A DNA stretch of 64,000 nt, taken from IMG/VR virus record IMGVR_UViG_3300036832_000803, positions 1-64,000 of that record; one strand, given 5' to 3'. This document shows positions 25,452 through 32,904 of the stretch, in pieces. Each line of letters opens with the position of its first letter. Positions within the stretch are counted from its first letter, which is position 1. The notes beneath the pieces are model-generated. The model did not search any database. It was not told the origin of the DNA and worked only from the letters and a program-made list of their open reading frames with translations. Origin of the DNA: a virus. The translations under genes and the position numbers were made by a program.

Positions 25452-25615
25452 TGCGTCCCTCCATCTTCCGGTTGCGCTTGCATCCCGTCGCAGCAATGTG
25501 CGTGCCCGCAGCCACCACAATCGGCGCAGGGCACCGCGATCGGCATCGTGTTGCCCTTGCGGTCGACGTACATCACCACGGCCAGGAGCCTTCCCTTGCA
25601 GGTCTCGCAGATCAT
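25391..25615 (-). CDS. DnaJ-type Cys-rich zinc finger protein
   Basis: 74 aa. CETCKGRLLAVV and CADCGGCGHAHCCDG resemble half of the DnaJ Cys-rich domain (CxxCxGxG). These small proteins are common in phage accessory regions. The C-terminal 25 residues overlap the next gene and look unordered. ATG overlaps the upstream stop. Confidence 0.6.
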   Translation of the reverse strand: MICETCKGRLLAVVMYVDRKGNTMPIAVPCADCGGCGHAHCCDGMQAQPEDGGTQWQRNRNGLATRPSIRNTAT

Positions 25616-26232
25616 GGGCTCGCTCCCATCCGCTTCGCCGGCACGGGCTCGACGCCGACCTTGCGGCACAGTGCTTCGCCCTCCGCGCGCTCCAGCCGCA
25701 CGCCATGCTGCCAGTATTCGACCGAGATGTAGGGGCGCGCCGGAATGATGACGCTCGTATCCGGTGCCACGCGCTGATTGCGTGCGAGCACCGCGACGAA
25801 CAGCGCCGGCCGCACTTCGTCGACGGTCGACGGCGAAATGATCGCAGTCGGATTGACGACATCGGTCGGATCGTTCGGCGGCAACGTGCTGCCATTGATC
25901 AGCTTGGCGTAGCTCGGCGATGCCAGATACGGACAGACGCGGAGCGCATAGTGCGCGCAGGGGCCGTGCATCGGCGGATCGATATAGGCGCCACGCGGAT
26001 CGAAGGCCGACTTCCCGCCGCCGACGAACCAGCGACCGCGCGCGAGGCCGCGGCCGCAGATCGAGCAGAGGTTTTGACGGATCACCCGCTGCCGGACACC
26101 TTCGTCATTGATCGTGAAATGCGCGCGGCCGTGCGCGTCGCGGTAGGCCATCACGAAGATCGGGAAGCCGCGATGATCTCGCGGCAGATGATCCATCAGC
26201 GGTGGCACCGGGATCGCGCGCCAGTCATCCAT
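25612..26232 (-). CDS. Protein with a CxxC zinc knuckle
   Basis: 206 aa. DDWRAIPVPPLMDHLPRDHR at the N-terminus, FVMAYRDAHGRAHFTIND, then CSICGRGLARGRWFVGGG and CAHYALRVCPYLA suggest one zinc site formed by two Cys pairs. The C-terminus is mixed alpha/beta. I associate the CxxCG...W.VGG pattern with phage-encoded hypothetical proteins of actinobacterial and alphaproteobacterial phages. Function unknown. Confidence 0.6.
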   Translation of the reverse strand: MDDWRAIPVPPLMDHLPRDHRGFPIFVMAYRDAHGRAHFTINDEGVRQRVIRQNLCSICGRGLARGRWFVGGGKSAFDPRGAYIDPPMHGPCAHYALRVCPYLASPSYAKLINGSTLPPNDPTDVVNPTAIISPSTVDEVRPALFVAVLARNQRVAPDTSVIIPARPYISVEYWQHGVRLERAEGEALCRKVGVEPVPAKRMGASP

Positions 26233-26434
26233 CGCAATGGCACTCCTTGATGTGACGGCGCACGCTGTCGGAATCGGTCGGCAATTTGTCAACGTCGGAA
26301 CCCTTGAGCCCGTGCAGCGCGATGCAGAAGCGGCACCCGAAATGCATCCCGTTGCCCAACGCCACGCGGATGGGCTCGCGCCACGGGATCACCGGATAGC
26401 GCTGTTCAAGATCGTGGTCCGGTCGCGCGCTCAC
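26225..26434 (-). CDS. Small C2H2-like protein (GTG start)
   Basis: 69 aa. GTG overlaps the upstream stop (GTGA). CRFCIALHGLKGSD and a distal HIKECHCDG give a possible C2H2 site. No partner or function known. It overlaps the next gene by 8 nt. Confidence 0.58.
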   Translation of the reverse strand: MSARPDHDLEQRYPVIPWREPIRVALGNGMHFGCRFCIALHGLKGSDVDKLPTDSDSVRRHIKECHCDG

Positions 26435-26784
26435 GGCGGATCATCCCGGTGTTTGCTCATGTCATGATCGAACGGCTCTTGCGGCAGATCGGCGATCGGC
26501 ACGCGCCCGTCGCTCGCCGGATAACCGCGACAAGCGAAGCGCAGCGCACTGTCGTTGGCTTGATAGACCACCATGCAGAAATCGCAGAGCACGACGACGG
26601 CGCCGTCGCACGGCAGGTCGCACTCGACACAGCCCCAGCCGTGGCCTTTGACGATGGCCCGCTGATGCAGCATCAGAATGTTGCGGACGCCCTCAGTCGT
26701 CTCGCAGATACAGCACGGCCCGAGCCTTGAAAGATCATCGGCATGGGGTTCATCGTCGAACAGGTGATGATGGTGGCGGATCAT
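26431..26784 (-). CDS. Cys-rich protein with several zinc knuckles
   Basis: 117 aa from the ATG overlapping the upstream stop. CCICETTEGVRN, CVECDLPCDG and LCDFCMVVYQA are three Cys pairs within 65 residues, preceded by a His-rich start (RHHHHLFDD). This suggests one or two zinc sites. Function unknown. Confidence 0.6.
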   Translation of the reverse strand: MIRHHHHLFDDEPHADDLSRLGPCCICETTEGVRNILMLHQRAIVKGHGWGCVECDLPCDGAVVVLCDFCMVVYQANDSALRFACRGYPASDGRVPIADLPQEPFDHDMSKHRDDPP

Positions 26785-27185
26785 TTCGCCCTCGCATAGG
26801 TGACGATGGCGCGGCTGCCGCGCTCGGTCTCTTCCCAGGTCACTTCCGGCACGATGCGCCCGAGCCATTCGATATCGTTGCGCAGCACTGCAATCGGTAT
26901 CCGCGGCGCGCAGGTACGCCCGATCTGATCGGCGCCGATCACGACCGCCGTGCCGGCATAGGGGTCGCGCTGGATCGGCAGCTTGAATGCATAGACCGGC
27001 TCGCCACGCTTGAGGCCGTCATCGGCGACCCAGATGGTGTCGTGGTCACTGCTGATCATTTGGTGATCGAGCGTATCGGCGCCGATCAGCCGGTGCATCT
27101 CGATCGAGAGCGCGCGGTCGTTGGGCGCGTCGATCTCGATCTCGCGAACCTCGCGTTTGAACGGGTCAATTAGAATCGCTTTCAC
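26781..27185 (-). CDS. DUF3846-like protein (GTG start)
   Basis: 134 aa. It opens KAILIDPFKREVREIEI, then MHRLIGAD, DTIWVADDGL and an internal AVVIGADQIG. This order of a short strand, a helix with LIGAD or LIGC, then DDGL matches a frequent phage family. Function unknown. GTG is chosen because it overlaps the upstream stop. Confidence 0.65.
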   Translation of the reverse strand: MKAILIDPFKREVREIEIDAPNDRALSIEMHRLIGADTLDHQMISSDHDTIWVADDGLKRGEPVYAFKLPIQRDPYAGTAVVIGADQIGRTCAPRIPIAVLRNDIEWLGRIVPEVTWEETERGSRAIVTYARAK

Positions 27186-27685
27186 CGATGCTCTCCGTGC
27201 TGGCGGTCTTTGACCGCCTTGCGGGTGTCGTCGAACGTAATGCCGGGCGCCGTGACATAGACGCCGAGCGCGTCGAGAACGAGCAGGCCCGTGTCGAACA
27301 GATAGCCGGTGCAGTCCGAGCAGCATCGGCTGATCGAGCCGTCAGGCATCCGCATCAGCGGCAATTCGGAGATCGCGGCGGCGTGACGGATCACGTCATC
27401 CTCGGTCATTTCCCACGTCCGATCGCGCGCCAGCGGCGTGATGACCTTGAATTTGAAACTCTGATGCAGCGCCACCGCGGTCGCATCGCGGCGCGTCGCA
27501 TCGGCCAGCAGCGCCAGCGCCAGCTGCGCCGGTCCCGAGCCGGCATAGCCCCATTCGAAGCCGGTCGGCGAGTGGTTGGCGAGATCGAGCCGCAGCCGCA
27601 GGGGGCGTATCTCACCGTCGGGAAGCTCGATTTTGACATGGGCGCCATCGGCAAGGCGCCAGCCGCGATAGAGTTTGGTCGGCAT
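27182..27685 (-). CDS. DUF6166-like protein
   Basis: 167 aa. Diagnostic elements in order: KLYRGWRLADGAHV, LRLDLANHSPTGFEWGYAGS, GPAQLALALLAD, LHQSFKFKVI, and RDRTWEMTEDDV. NHSPTGFEWGY followed by GPAQLALA is the DUF6166 signature. A CCSDC cluster near residue 130 is an addition of unknown use. The gene starts after a GGAG site. Confidence 0.8.
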   Translation of the reverse strand: MPTKLYRGWRLADGAHVKIELPDGEIRPLRLRLDLANHSPTGFEWGYAGSGPAQLALALLADATRRDATAVALHQSFKFKVITPLARDRTWEMTEDDVIRHAAAISELPLMRMPDGSISRCCSDCTGYLFDTGLLVLDALGVYVTAPGITFDDTRKAVKDRQHGEHR

Positions 27686-27718
27686 TTCACGGCTCCTTTC
27701 TCAATGCTTTGCGGTTTG

Positions 27719-28162
27719 TCATGCGTGGCCTTCCTGCCGCGGCACGATCAGTTTGAGCAAATTGATGGCGTGACGCCCAGGCTCGTATTCCTCCATCCAG
27801 ATCAAGCCCTGTTGGATCGCGGTCTGGTAATCGATGCCGAACTCGGCCGCGATGCCGATGATGGCTTCGACGCTCGGCATCAGCTTCGGATCGGCGCGCT
27901 CGACCGAGATCGACAGGTGTAGGAAGAGGCCGGCCGGCTGTTCCTCGACGCTGACGGCGGCGCGGTAGCCGATCGGGATCAGCACTTCTTCCGGACGGTG
28001 CGGGCGCCGGAATCCCGGCTTACGATCGGCGAGCTTGACGACCGCCTTGTCCTCGACCCGGGCTTCCCGAATGAAGCTCAATGGCACCGGATGCGTGCGC
28101 GCCCGCTCCATCGCTGCCGCTATCGCTGTCTTCTCTCTCGATCCAATCAACAGGACTGCCAT
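27719..28162 (-). CDS. Hypothetical protein
   Basis: 147 aa. N-terminus GSREKTAIAAAMERARTH; middle RPEEVLIPIGYRAAVSVEEQPAG, a beta region; C-terminus IAAEFGIDYQTAIQQGLIWMEEYEPG. No family recognised. It overlaps the 3' end of the XRE regulator gene by 143 nt in another frame, which is unusual in this block. Confidence 0.58.
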   Translation of the reverse strand: MAVLLIGSREKTAIAAAMERARTHPVPLSFIREARVEDKAVVKLADRKPGFRRPHRPEEVLIPIGYRAAVSVEEQPAGLFLHLSISVERADPKLMPSVEAIIGIAAEFGIDYQTAIQQGLIWMEEYEPGRHAINLLKLIVPRQEGHA

Positions 28163-28610
28163 TTTTCCCTCGTTTTCGAAGGTCGGGCCGCGCTGCCATC
28201 GAGCGGGCCAGGGCATGCAATGCAATCTGACAGCTTGGCCGCAGCGCCGCATAGGCGCGCGCCATCCCCACCGCACCGAAAGACCCCATCAGCGCATAGA
28301 TATCGCCGCCGCCGTTGTCGCTGCGTTGGCGATCCATGCTCGGATAGAATTTGGCGACCGATACGCCGACAGCGTCGGCGATTTTCTGCAAGCGCCCAGG
28401 CGCCACGCGGTTCCTGCCCTTCTCGTATTTCTGAATTTGCTGGAAGGTGACGCCGACCGCCGCTGCGAGCTTGGTCTGCGACATCTGTCTCATGACGCGG
28501 TGGGCGCGGATGCGCCGGCCGATTTCGGCGTCAAGCTCGTCAGAACGGGCGCGCAGACCCAGGCTGGTGCGCTTGTCTTTGTCTTTGCCTGATTTGGTGA
28601 TTCTGCTCAC
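28020..28610 (-). CDS. XRE-family transcriptional regulator with extended C-terminus
   Basis: 196 aa from a GTG preceded by GGAGG. Residues about 30-90 form a HTH_3 domain: RIRAHRVMRQMSQTKLAAAV, GVTFQQIQKYEKGRNRV, LQKIADAVGVSVAKFY. The type is close to alphaproteobacterial regulators of this size, which usually end near residue 140. The last 45 residues (from WIEREDSDSG) are Gly/Ser/Asp-rich and overlap the next gene, suggesting that a stop was lost. It probably controls the accessory operon around it. Confidence 0.78.
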   Translation of the reverse strand: MSRITKSGKDKDKRTSLGLRARSDELDAEIGRRIRAHRVMRQMSQTKLAAAVGVTFQQIQKYEKGRNRVAPGRLQKIADAVGVSVAKFYPSMDRQRSDNGGGDIYALMGSFGAVGMARAYAALRPSCQIALHALARSMAARPDLRKRGKNGSPVDWIEREDSDSGSDGAGAHASGAIELHSGSPGRGQGGRQARRS

Positions 28611-28652
28611 GTTTCCTCCGTTCGGGTTGAAATCCCCTCGATTGTTTCTTTT

Positions 28653-29117
28653 TTAGGAGTGCGTCGCGCGCCAGACCGCCATGCAGCCATCGCAATTCAC
28701 AACGCCGCGAAGGTCGGAATCTTCGGCGCCGACCCACTTGTGGTTGGGCGGCCAGTCGACCGGCATGGCCCGCGTGAACAGACACAGCGGCAGTCCGAGA
28801 TTGAGGATATGCACGACGGCTTCGCGCTCGATGACTCGGTTGAACGAGAAGCCAGGATTGAGCTTCATCATCTCGACGATCTCGGCGAGCGTCTGGTCGG
28901 GCGCATCGCCGAGAATTTCGAAGTGGCAGCCCGGGTGCGCGCTATCGAAGTCGCGCATGTGCTGCAACCATGCCTGCCCGAGTGCGGCCGGCAGCTTGGC
29001 GCGTGCGAAGATCGTGATGTCGCTCAACGGGCTATCTCCAAGGTTATAGCCATATGTCGTCCCGCCATATGTTTGGCGGGTTGCTGTCGCGAGGATGGGG
29101 AATCCCCCGTATGTCAT
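28653..29117 (-). CDS. Hypothetical protein, first gene of an accessory transcript
   Basis: 154 aa. An N-terminal Tyr/Gly-rich segment is followed by LGDSPLSDITIFARAKLP, a helix WLQHMRDFDSAHPG, and a C-terminal DCPxxC-like DLRGVVNCDGCMAVW. A CDGC knuckle may bind zinc. No family recognised. It sits just downstream of the 29153 operator-like site. Confidence 0.55.
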   Translation of the reverse strand: MTYGGFPILATATRQTYGGTTYGYNLGDSPLSDITIFARAKLPAALGQAWLQHMRDFDSAHPGCHFEILGDAPDQTLAEIVEMMKLNPGFSFNRVIEREAVVHILNLGLPLCLFTRAMPVDWPPNHKWVGAEDSDLRGVVNCDGCMAVWRATHS

Positions 29118-29152
29118 TTGACAGGCTATCCTTCATCGTTTCGTCGCACAAC

Positions 29153-29162
29153 GGTTAAATCC
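29153..29162. promoter_or_regulatory. Operator-like site, one mismatch to the phage operator
   Basis: GGTTAAATCC within ACGGTTAAATCCGTCG. It differs by one base from GGTTAAAACC found in three other promoters and lies 36 nt upstream of the minus-strand gene ending its 5' end at 29117. A clear -35/-10 pair is not visible here. Confidence 0.5.
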
Positions 29163-29217
29163 GTCGACCTAAACAACAAGTGCGTGAGTGGTGCGATGCT
29201 GCCAGTCGTATGATTCA

Positions 29218-29838
29218 TTAGCTCCAATGATTGGTGTCGGGCAGCCGTGTTTGTCGGGAAGCTGTCAGCAAACCCATCGCAACGGCGAGCAGCGCCGCGA
29301 TGGCGAGCGCGAGCGCGCCGATGCGGTGATCGTTATCAAGATTCGGACTCACGATCGTCGTATTGCGCAGATTTGTCGGCGCTTGCTCACTGAGTCGATC
29401 CCCCTTGGTGGGATTGGCATCGATCGCCAGAAACGTCCGCTCGTCGACAAGCGATGCGACCATGGTCGACGGCGCGGCCGGCGGCTGGTCAGAGATCATC
29501 ACCGGCGGCGGCGGTGATTGCGGTGCTGCCGGCGCTGATGGGACTCTGTCCCACGGGACATCGCGGGCTCGCGAGACAGAAAGTCGCACCGTTTTGTCCA
29601 ACCGGATGGCATGCGGGACGTGGCGAGCCTGGGCGACGGCGCCGCGCCCGCGCTCGCCTTCGACGTACCAGCAATGGCGGCCGTCGACGATGCGATAGCG
29701 GCGCCAGCCGTGATCGGACGGCAGGCTGTGGTAGTCGGTGACGCATGTGTCGGCCGCGCGCGCCTCGGCCTTCGCTGGCGTGCAGGCGGCGAGCGCCAGC
29801 GCCAGGATCGATCCGGCGATGCATGAGAGGGTTTCCAT
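29218..29838 (-). CDS. Exported protein with signal peptide and C-terminal TM
   Basis: 206 aa. Residues 1-26 are a signal peptide (SCIAGSILALALAACTPAKA; a lipobox-like AAC is also possible). The next part has TCVTDYHSLPSDHGWRRYRI and HCWYVEG, with Cys residues that could pair in the periplasm. A Pro-rich linker follows, and a hydrophobic segment ALALAIAALLAVAMGLL near the C-terminus. The YRIVDGRHCWY element is common in secreted proteins of Bradyrhizobiaceae, so this may be a captured host gene or lysogenic-conversion factor. Confidence 0.65.
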   Translation of the reverse strand: METLSCIAGSILALALAACTPAKAEARAADTCVTDYHSLPSDHGWRRYRIVDGRHCWYVEGERGRGAVAQARHVPHAIRLDKTVRLSVSRARDVPWDRVPSAPAAPQSPPPPVMISDQPPAAPSTMVASLVDERTFLAIDANPTKGDRLSEQAPTNLRNTTIVSPNLDNDHRIGALALAIAALLAVAMGLLTASRQTRLPDTNHWS

Positions 29839-29839
29839 T

Positions 29840-30337
29840 TCAGGTATGGGCCGCGCGCGTCTCGGCCACTCCCTGTTCGAGGATCACGCGCGGCTGCTCT
29901 TGCAGACCTGCGTCAAGCGCGCGCACGGTTTCGAGCACCTGGGTCGCTTTGCAAACGAAGTTTGCGGTATGCTCGCTCGCGATCCGGCTGTGGCCGCGGA
30001 TCGCTTCAGCGAGCTTCTCCAGGCCGGCAGCGACCTCTTCGGCGCCATTGCGAATCTCGGCAGCGGCTTGGTCGATCTCGGCGGCGGCTTGCGCGCCGAT
30101 CTGATCGACGGCCCGAATCGTAATCTGGCCGATCGTCAGCGGGTCGGCCGCGGACGCGGGCTTGGGCTTGGGCGAGATGGTGGTCTCGGGCTGCGGATCG
30201 CGCGGCGCCTTGGGAGCCGGCGGGCGGCGTTTCACCCGCTCCTCGGGGTGACCGCGCGAATCATTCTGTAACGCTTCGTGAACCGCCGCAACGCCGCGGC
30301 GCTCGGCATCGTTCGGATGATTCGTCGTGTCAGTCAT
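29840..30337 (-). CDS. Coiled-coil hypothetical protein
   Basis: 165 aa from an ATG preceded by AGGAG. N-terminal third is polar and Pro-rich (KRRPPAPKAPRDPQPETT); the C-terminal two-thirds are helical with heptads (AAAEIDQAAAEIRNGAEEVA, GLEKLAEAIRG). No TM segment. It is the first gene read from the 30.3-kb end of this block and may be cotranscribed with the exported protein gene 1 nt downstream. Confidence 0.6.
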   Translation of the reverse strand: MTDTTNHPNDAERRGVAAVHEALQNDSRGHPEERVKRRPPAPKAPRDPQPETTISPKPKPASAADPLTIGQITIRAVDQIGAQAAAEIDQAAAEIRNGAEEVAAGLEKLAEAIRGHSRIASEHTANFVCKATQVLETVRALDAGLQEQPRVILEQGVAETRAAHT

Positions 30338-30420
30338 CGGCTCATCTCCTTTGTTTGTCCGCACGCAAAGGCCCTATGGCGTCATGCCGGTGCTTTTGGC
30401 GCGCGTTTGTCAAAAAAGAT

Positions 30421-30503
30421 GAGGAAAATCAAAGGGAAAGGGCGGACTCTGACTCCGTCAATCTAGGTTCGAATCCTAGTCCCCCAGCCAATTGATTTTC
30501 CTC
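30421..30503. repeat. 12-bp perfect inverted repeat bracketing the attP core
   Basis: GAGGAAAATCAA at 30421-30432 is repeated inverted as TTGATTTTCCTC at 30492-30503. The arms flank the tRNA copy and may be integrase or excisionase sites, or a hairpin that blocks read-through. Confidence 0.7.
30443..30490 (+). other. attP: attP core: 3' half of a tRNA-Gln(CTG)
   Basis: 48 nt identical in layout to a tRNA 3' half: anticodon arm CGGA-CTCTGAC-TCCG with anticodon CTG, a T arm CTAGG-TTCGAAT-CCTAG, acceptor strand TCCCCCA, discriminator G and CCA. The 5' half of a tRNA is absent upstream, so this is not a working gene. Phages that integrate into a tRNA carry exactly such a copy. The integrase gene is 450 nt away. 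Confidence 0.88.
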
Positions 30504-30539
30504 GGTTTTCCCAAAATCTAAGCCAGAACAGGTAGGCCA

Positions 30540-30627
30540 GTTTACAGGGCAGTTTACCGACGCTCGATCCATTTTTGCCCACTTGTCCTTGTGCCACGGG
30601 CGTTTCTTGCATTTTCGCGGTTTACAG
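30540..30627 (+). promoter_or_regulatory. Three GTTTAC(A/C)G repeats, putative integrase arm-type sites
   Basis: GTTTACAG at 30540-30547, GTTTACCG at 30552-30559 and GTTTACAG at 30620-30627, all in the same direction next to attP. The first two are 12 bp apart (start to start), about one helical turn. The rest of 30338-30667 outside these sites and attP shows no gene. Confidence 0.5.
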
Positions 30628-30667
30628 TTGGCCCCCGGCCAGAACTACGGAGCAGCACTCCGTCAGC

Positions 30668-30943
30668 CTATCGCCGCCGCGCCTCATGCGCGGCAACGGA
30701 GATGTGCCGCTGCTCGGTCGGCTCGTCGAAAACAAGCTTACACACTTGGAAGCGAACTCCCTCGATCTCGCCATTGGCCTCGTCGATCTGTCCATCAGCA
30801 AGGCGTTGGATTTTGGCCGCCGCCTCGTCCGCATCGCCCGCCACCACCGACACCGCGAACGTCGCCGTCACCAAGCCGGCATAGACCTTGCGCTCCGCCG
30901 GCGGCCGTGGCGGCACCACCGTCGGTTTCCAGCGCTTGCTCAT
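30668..30943 (-). CDS. Small protein downstream of the integrase
   Basis: 91 aa whose ATG overlaps the integrase stop by 4 nt. A basic N-terminus (SKRWKPTVVPPRPPAERK) precedes strands (LVTATFAVSVVAGDADEA) and a helix (KIQRLADGQIDEANGEI). Its place between int and attP would suit an excisionase, but no winged-helix is evident and I do not assign that role. Confidence 0.6.
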   Translation of the reverse strand: MSKRWKPTVVPPRPPAERKVYAGLVTATFAVSVVAGDADEAAAKIQRLADGQIDEANGEIEGVRFQVCKLVFDEPTEQRHISVAAHEARRR

Positions 30944-32223
30944 TTCGCCCTCCCGAGATTCTGCGTCGCGAGCTTGGCGAGCCGCGCCTCGCGCTCGGCC
31001 CTCGCCCGCTGCCGCGGCGTCAACGGCCGCGCCCGCTTCGCCTTGCCCGGCTTGAGCCGCACCACATTGTTCGGAAGCACCGTCGGTACCTTGCGCGCTG
31101 CCGCTGCATTGAGCCGCCGAATGGTGTCCAGTTCGAGCTTCTCAATCGCACCGCGCACCATCTCGTCGTCGCGTTTGATGTAGTTGGCATCGAGAATCGA
31201 AGCGATCTCCTTGAGGCTGTGGCCGGTGATCATCGCAATGGTGCGATCCGGGTTGCCGGCGAGCGCCAGCCGCGTTGCCGCCGTTCCGCGCAGATCGTTG
31301 AAAGTCAGATTGTCCACATTGTCGCGCGGTTGCATCAGCCCCGCCTTGATGCTGTACGTGCGCCAAGACGAGCGCAAACCGTTGGGGCCGTCCCGTTTGC
31401 CGATCTTCCACGGCTGCCCGTGCTCATTGAGCAGGATATGCGTGGCGTCGCTGTAGCGCTCTTTTTTGGCGTCGAGCAATGCCTTCAACGGGCCGCCTAC
31501 CGGGATCGAGACGGGCACCGGATCGCGGCGCTTGCCGATGCTCTTGTGTTGCACGAGGTTGAGATGGCTGCCGTCGTAGGCCGCGAGCCTGACGCGCACC
31601 AAGTCGCCTTGCCGCTGGCCGGTCCATAGCGCCAGGATCAGCGCCTCTTGCAGATGGGGCGGCGCCACGTCGAGGAAACATTTCTCGTCGTCGAGCGACC
31701 ACACCTTGTCGCGCCGGTTGCCGCGATAGCTCTTGTGGCGGCCATGGCAGGGATTGAAAATCAGATCGCCGTCGTCGACCTTGAGCGAGAGGATCGCCGA
31801 CAATACCGAAAGCGTCATGTCGGCCTGCCGCGCGCCAATCTGGTCGACCAGTTTCGCATGCCAGCGCCGGATCACGCCGCGAACGACCGGCTCGCGGAAG
31901 AGCCGCACCGGCGCTTCGCCGAACTCCGCTTCGATGCGTGGCATCACCTTGATGTAATCATGCCGCGTGCGCTCGGCGTTGTCCTTGAACTCGCGACTGT
32001 CGCAATACTCGCGCATCCAGAGCAGGAAGCGGCCCGGCGGCAGCGTCTTGCGGTCCGTCACTTTCTGCCAGAACTCGGCGACGAAATCTGCCGTGCCGTG
32101 CGGTGCCAGAATGCGCGGCGCCCCCTTGCCGCGCCACGCAAAATAATAAATGGCCTCGCGGCCGCCGGCCAAAATCTTCGGGACGGCATGGAGCCCCTTC
32201 AACGGTTTGCATTTCTCGCACAT
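30940..32223 (-). CDS. int: Tyrosine recombinase / phage integrase
   Basis: 427 aa. The N-terminal part has an arm/core-binding region with a WHAKLVDQIGARQADMTL helix. The catalytic domain shows Arg in WTGQRQGDLVRV, Lys in QHKSIGKRRD, the second Arg in FNDLRGTAATRL, His in MITGHSLKEI and the nucleophile Tyr in DANYIKRDDE. The first His of the usual HxxR box is Asn here, as in some active relatives. A basic C-terminal tail follows (RARPLTPRQRARAERE). Integrates the phage at tRNA-Gln, next to the attP copy. Confidence 0.93.
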   Translation of the reverse strand: MCEKCKPLKGLHAVPKILAGGREAIYYFAWRGKGAPRILAPHGTADFVAEFWQKVTDRKTLPPGRFLLWMREYCDSREFKDNAERTRHDYIKVMPRIEAEFGEAPVRLFREPVVRGVIRRWHAKLVDQIGARQADMTLSVLSAILSLKVDDGDLIFNPCHGRHKSYRGNRRDKVWSLDDEKCFLDVAPPHLQEALILALWTGQRQGDLVRVRLAAYDGSHLNLVQHKSIGKRRDPVPVSIPVGGPLKALLDAKKERYSDATHILLNEHGQPWKIGKRDGPNGLRSSWRTYSIKAGLMQPRDNVDNLTFNDLRGTAATRLALAGNPDRTIAMITGHSLKEIASILDANYIKRDDEMVRGAIEKLELDTIRRLNAAAARKVPTVLPNNVVRLKPGKAKRARPLTPRQRARAEREARLAKLATQNLGRAK

Positions 32224-32225
32224 TT

Positions 32226-32417
32226 TCAGTCGTGTTCCTTTAACCAGCGCTTGACTTCATCGTCCTCGTCCGCGAGCGTCGCGCCGTCAGCCGTGACGAC
32301 GACGATCTTGCCATCGGTGTCGATCTCGACGCGGGAGACTTTCGCACCCGCGGCCGCGACCGCCTTCATGGCCCGAACCACGTCGCTATGCTTGAATTTG
32401 CAGCGACCGCGACTCAC
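32226..32417 (-). CDS. Small DNA-binding-type partner of the integrase (GTG start)
   Basis: 63 aa, ending 2 nt before int. SRGRCKFKHSDVVRAMKAVA, then GAKVSRVEIDTDGKIVVVTAD matches small proteins regularly found just upstream of integrases in Bradyrhizobiaceae prophages. The GTG at 32417 is preferred over an ATG at 32432 because that ATG touches the -10 box and a GGAGG lies between them. A regulatory or excisionase role is inferred from position. Confidence 0.65.
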   Translation of the reverse strand: MSRGRCKFKHSDVVRAMKAVAAAGAKVSRVEIDTDGKIVVVTADGATLADEDDEVKRWLKEHD

Positions 32418-32432
32418 GCACGCAACCTCCAT

Positions 32433-32461
32433 AATATACGGTTAAAACCTTCACGCCACAA
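32433..32461 (-). promoter_or_regulatory. Integrase-operon promoter with operator in the spacer
   Basis: On the minus strand: -35 TTGTGG, a 17-nt spacer ending GGTTTTAACCG, and -10 TATATT. The operator half-sites GGTT and AACC (32440-32449) lie inside the spacer, so a bound repressor should block the polymerase. Confidence 0.65.
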
Positions 32462-32475
32462 GAGGCGAACCTTGG

Positions 32476-32901
32476 TCACGATCTTCGCCGACTTTGCCGT
32501 TTGGGCTTCGGCTTGGGCGCCGCGGCCGGGCTTTCGGCGAGCGCCGCATTGCGTGCGGCCGGCGACATGCCGTGGTCGTAGCGATCCCAGGCGTCGACCG
32601 GCGCGTCGGCGAGCGTGCCGCCACCGCGCTCTTCGGCGCTGCGACCGTCGACCGTATCGAAGTGTTCATCGGCAAAGCGATCGAGATCAGCCAGCACGTT
32701 GCGGATCGGCGATACGCTCTTGACGATCTCCGACCACAGCGCCGAAAAACTGTTGACGCCCATCGCAAAGGCGCGATCGAAGCCGCGCCGGAATTCACTC
32801 TGCGCCTCGGCGCGCGCCACGGCGAGTTGGTTTTCCAGATCGGCAATCCGCCGCTTGAGCGCCACCACGTCGTCGGCCATGACATTGTCCATCGCGATCA
32901 T
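32476..32901 (-). CDS. Coiled-coil hypothetical protein
   Basis: 141 aa. N-terminal heptads (DVVALKRRIADLENQLAVAR) predict a coiled coil; then RGFDRAFAMGVNSFSALW and an Ala/Pro/Lys-rich basic tail (AAPKPKPKRQSRRRS). An overlapping frame of similar length (32451-32885) is less protein-like. It lies 3 nt after the 563-aa gene. Confidence 0.6.
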   Translation of the reverse strand: MIAMDNVMADDVVALKRRIADLENQLAVARAEAQSEFRRGFDRAFAMGVNSFSALWSEIVKSVSPIRNVLADLDRFADEHFDTVDGRSAEERGGGTLADAPVDAWDRYDHGMSPAARNAALAESPAAAPKPKPKRQSRRRS

Positions 32902-32904
32902 CCT

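Noticed and set aside
25393-26250. Long + strand frames inside the minus-strand small-gene block
   Set aside because: The minus-strand genes have overlaps, SD sites and recognisable Cys motifs; the + frames are Arg-rich shadows.
30583-31629. 348-aa + strand frame over the integrase
   Set aside because: Antisense of a clear tyrosine recombinase with all but one catalytic residue.
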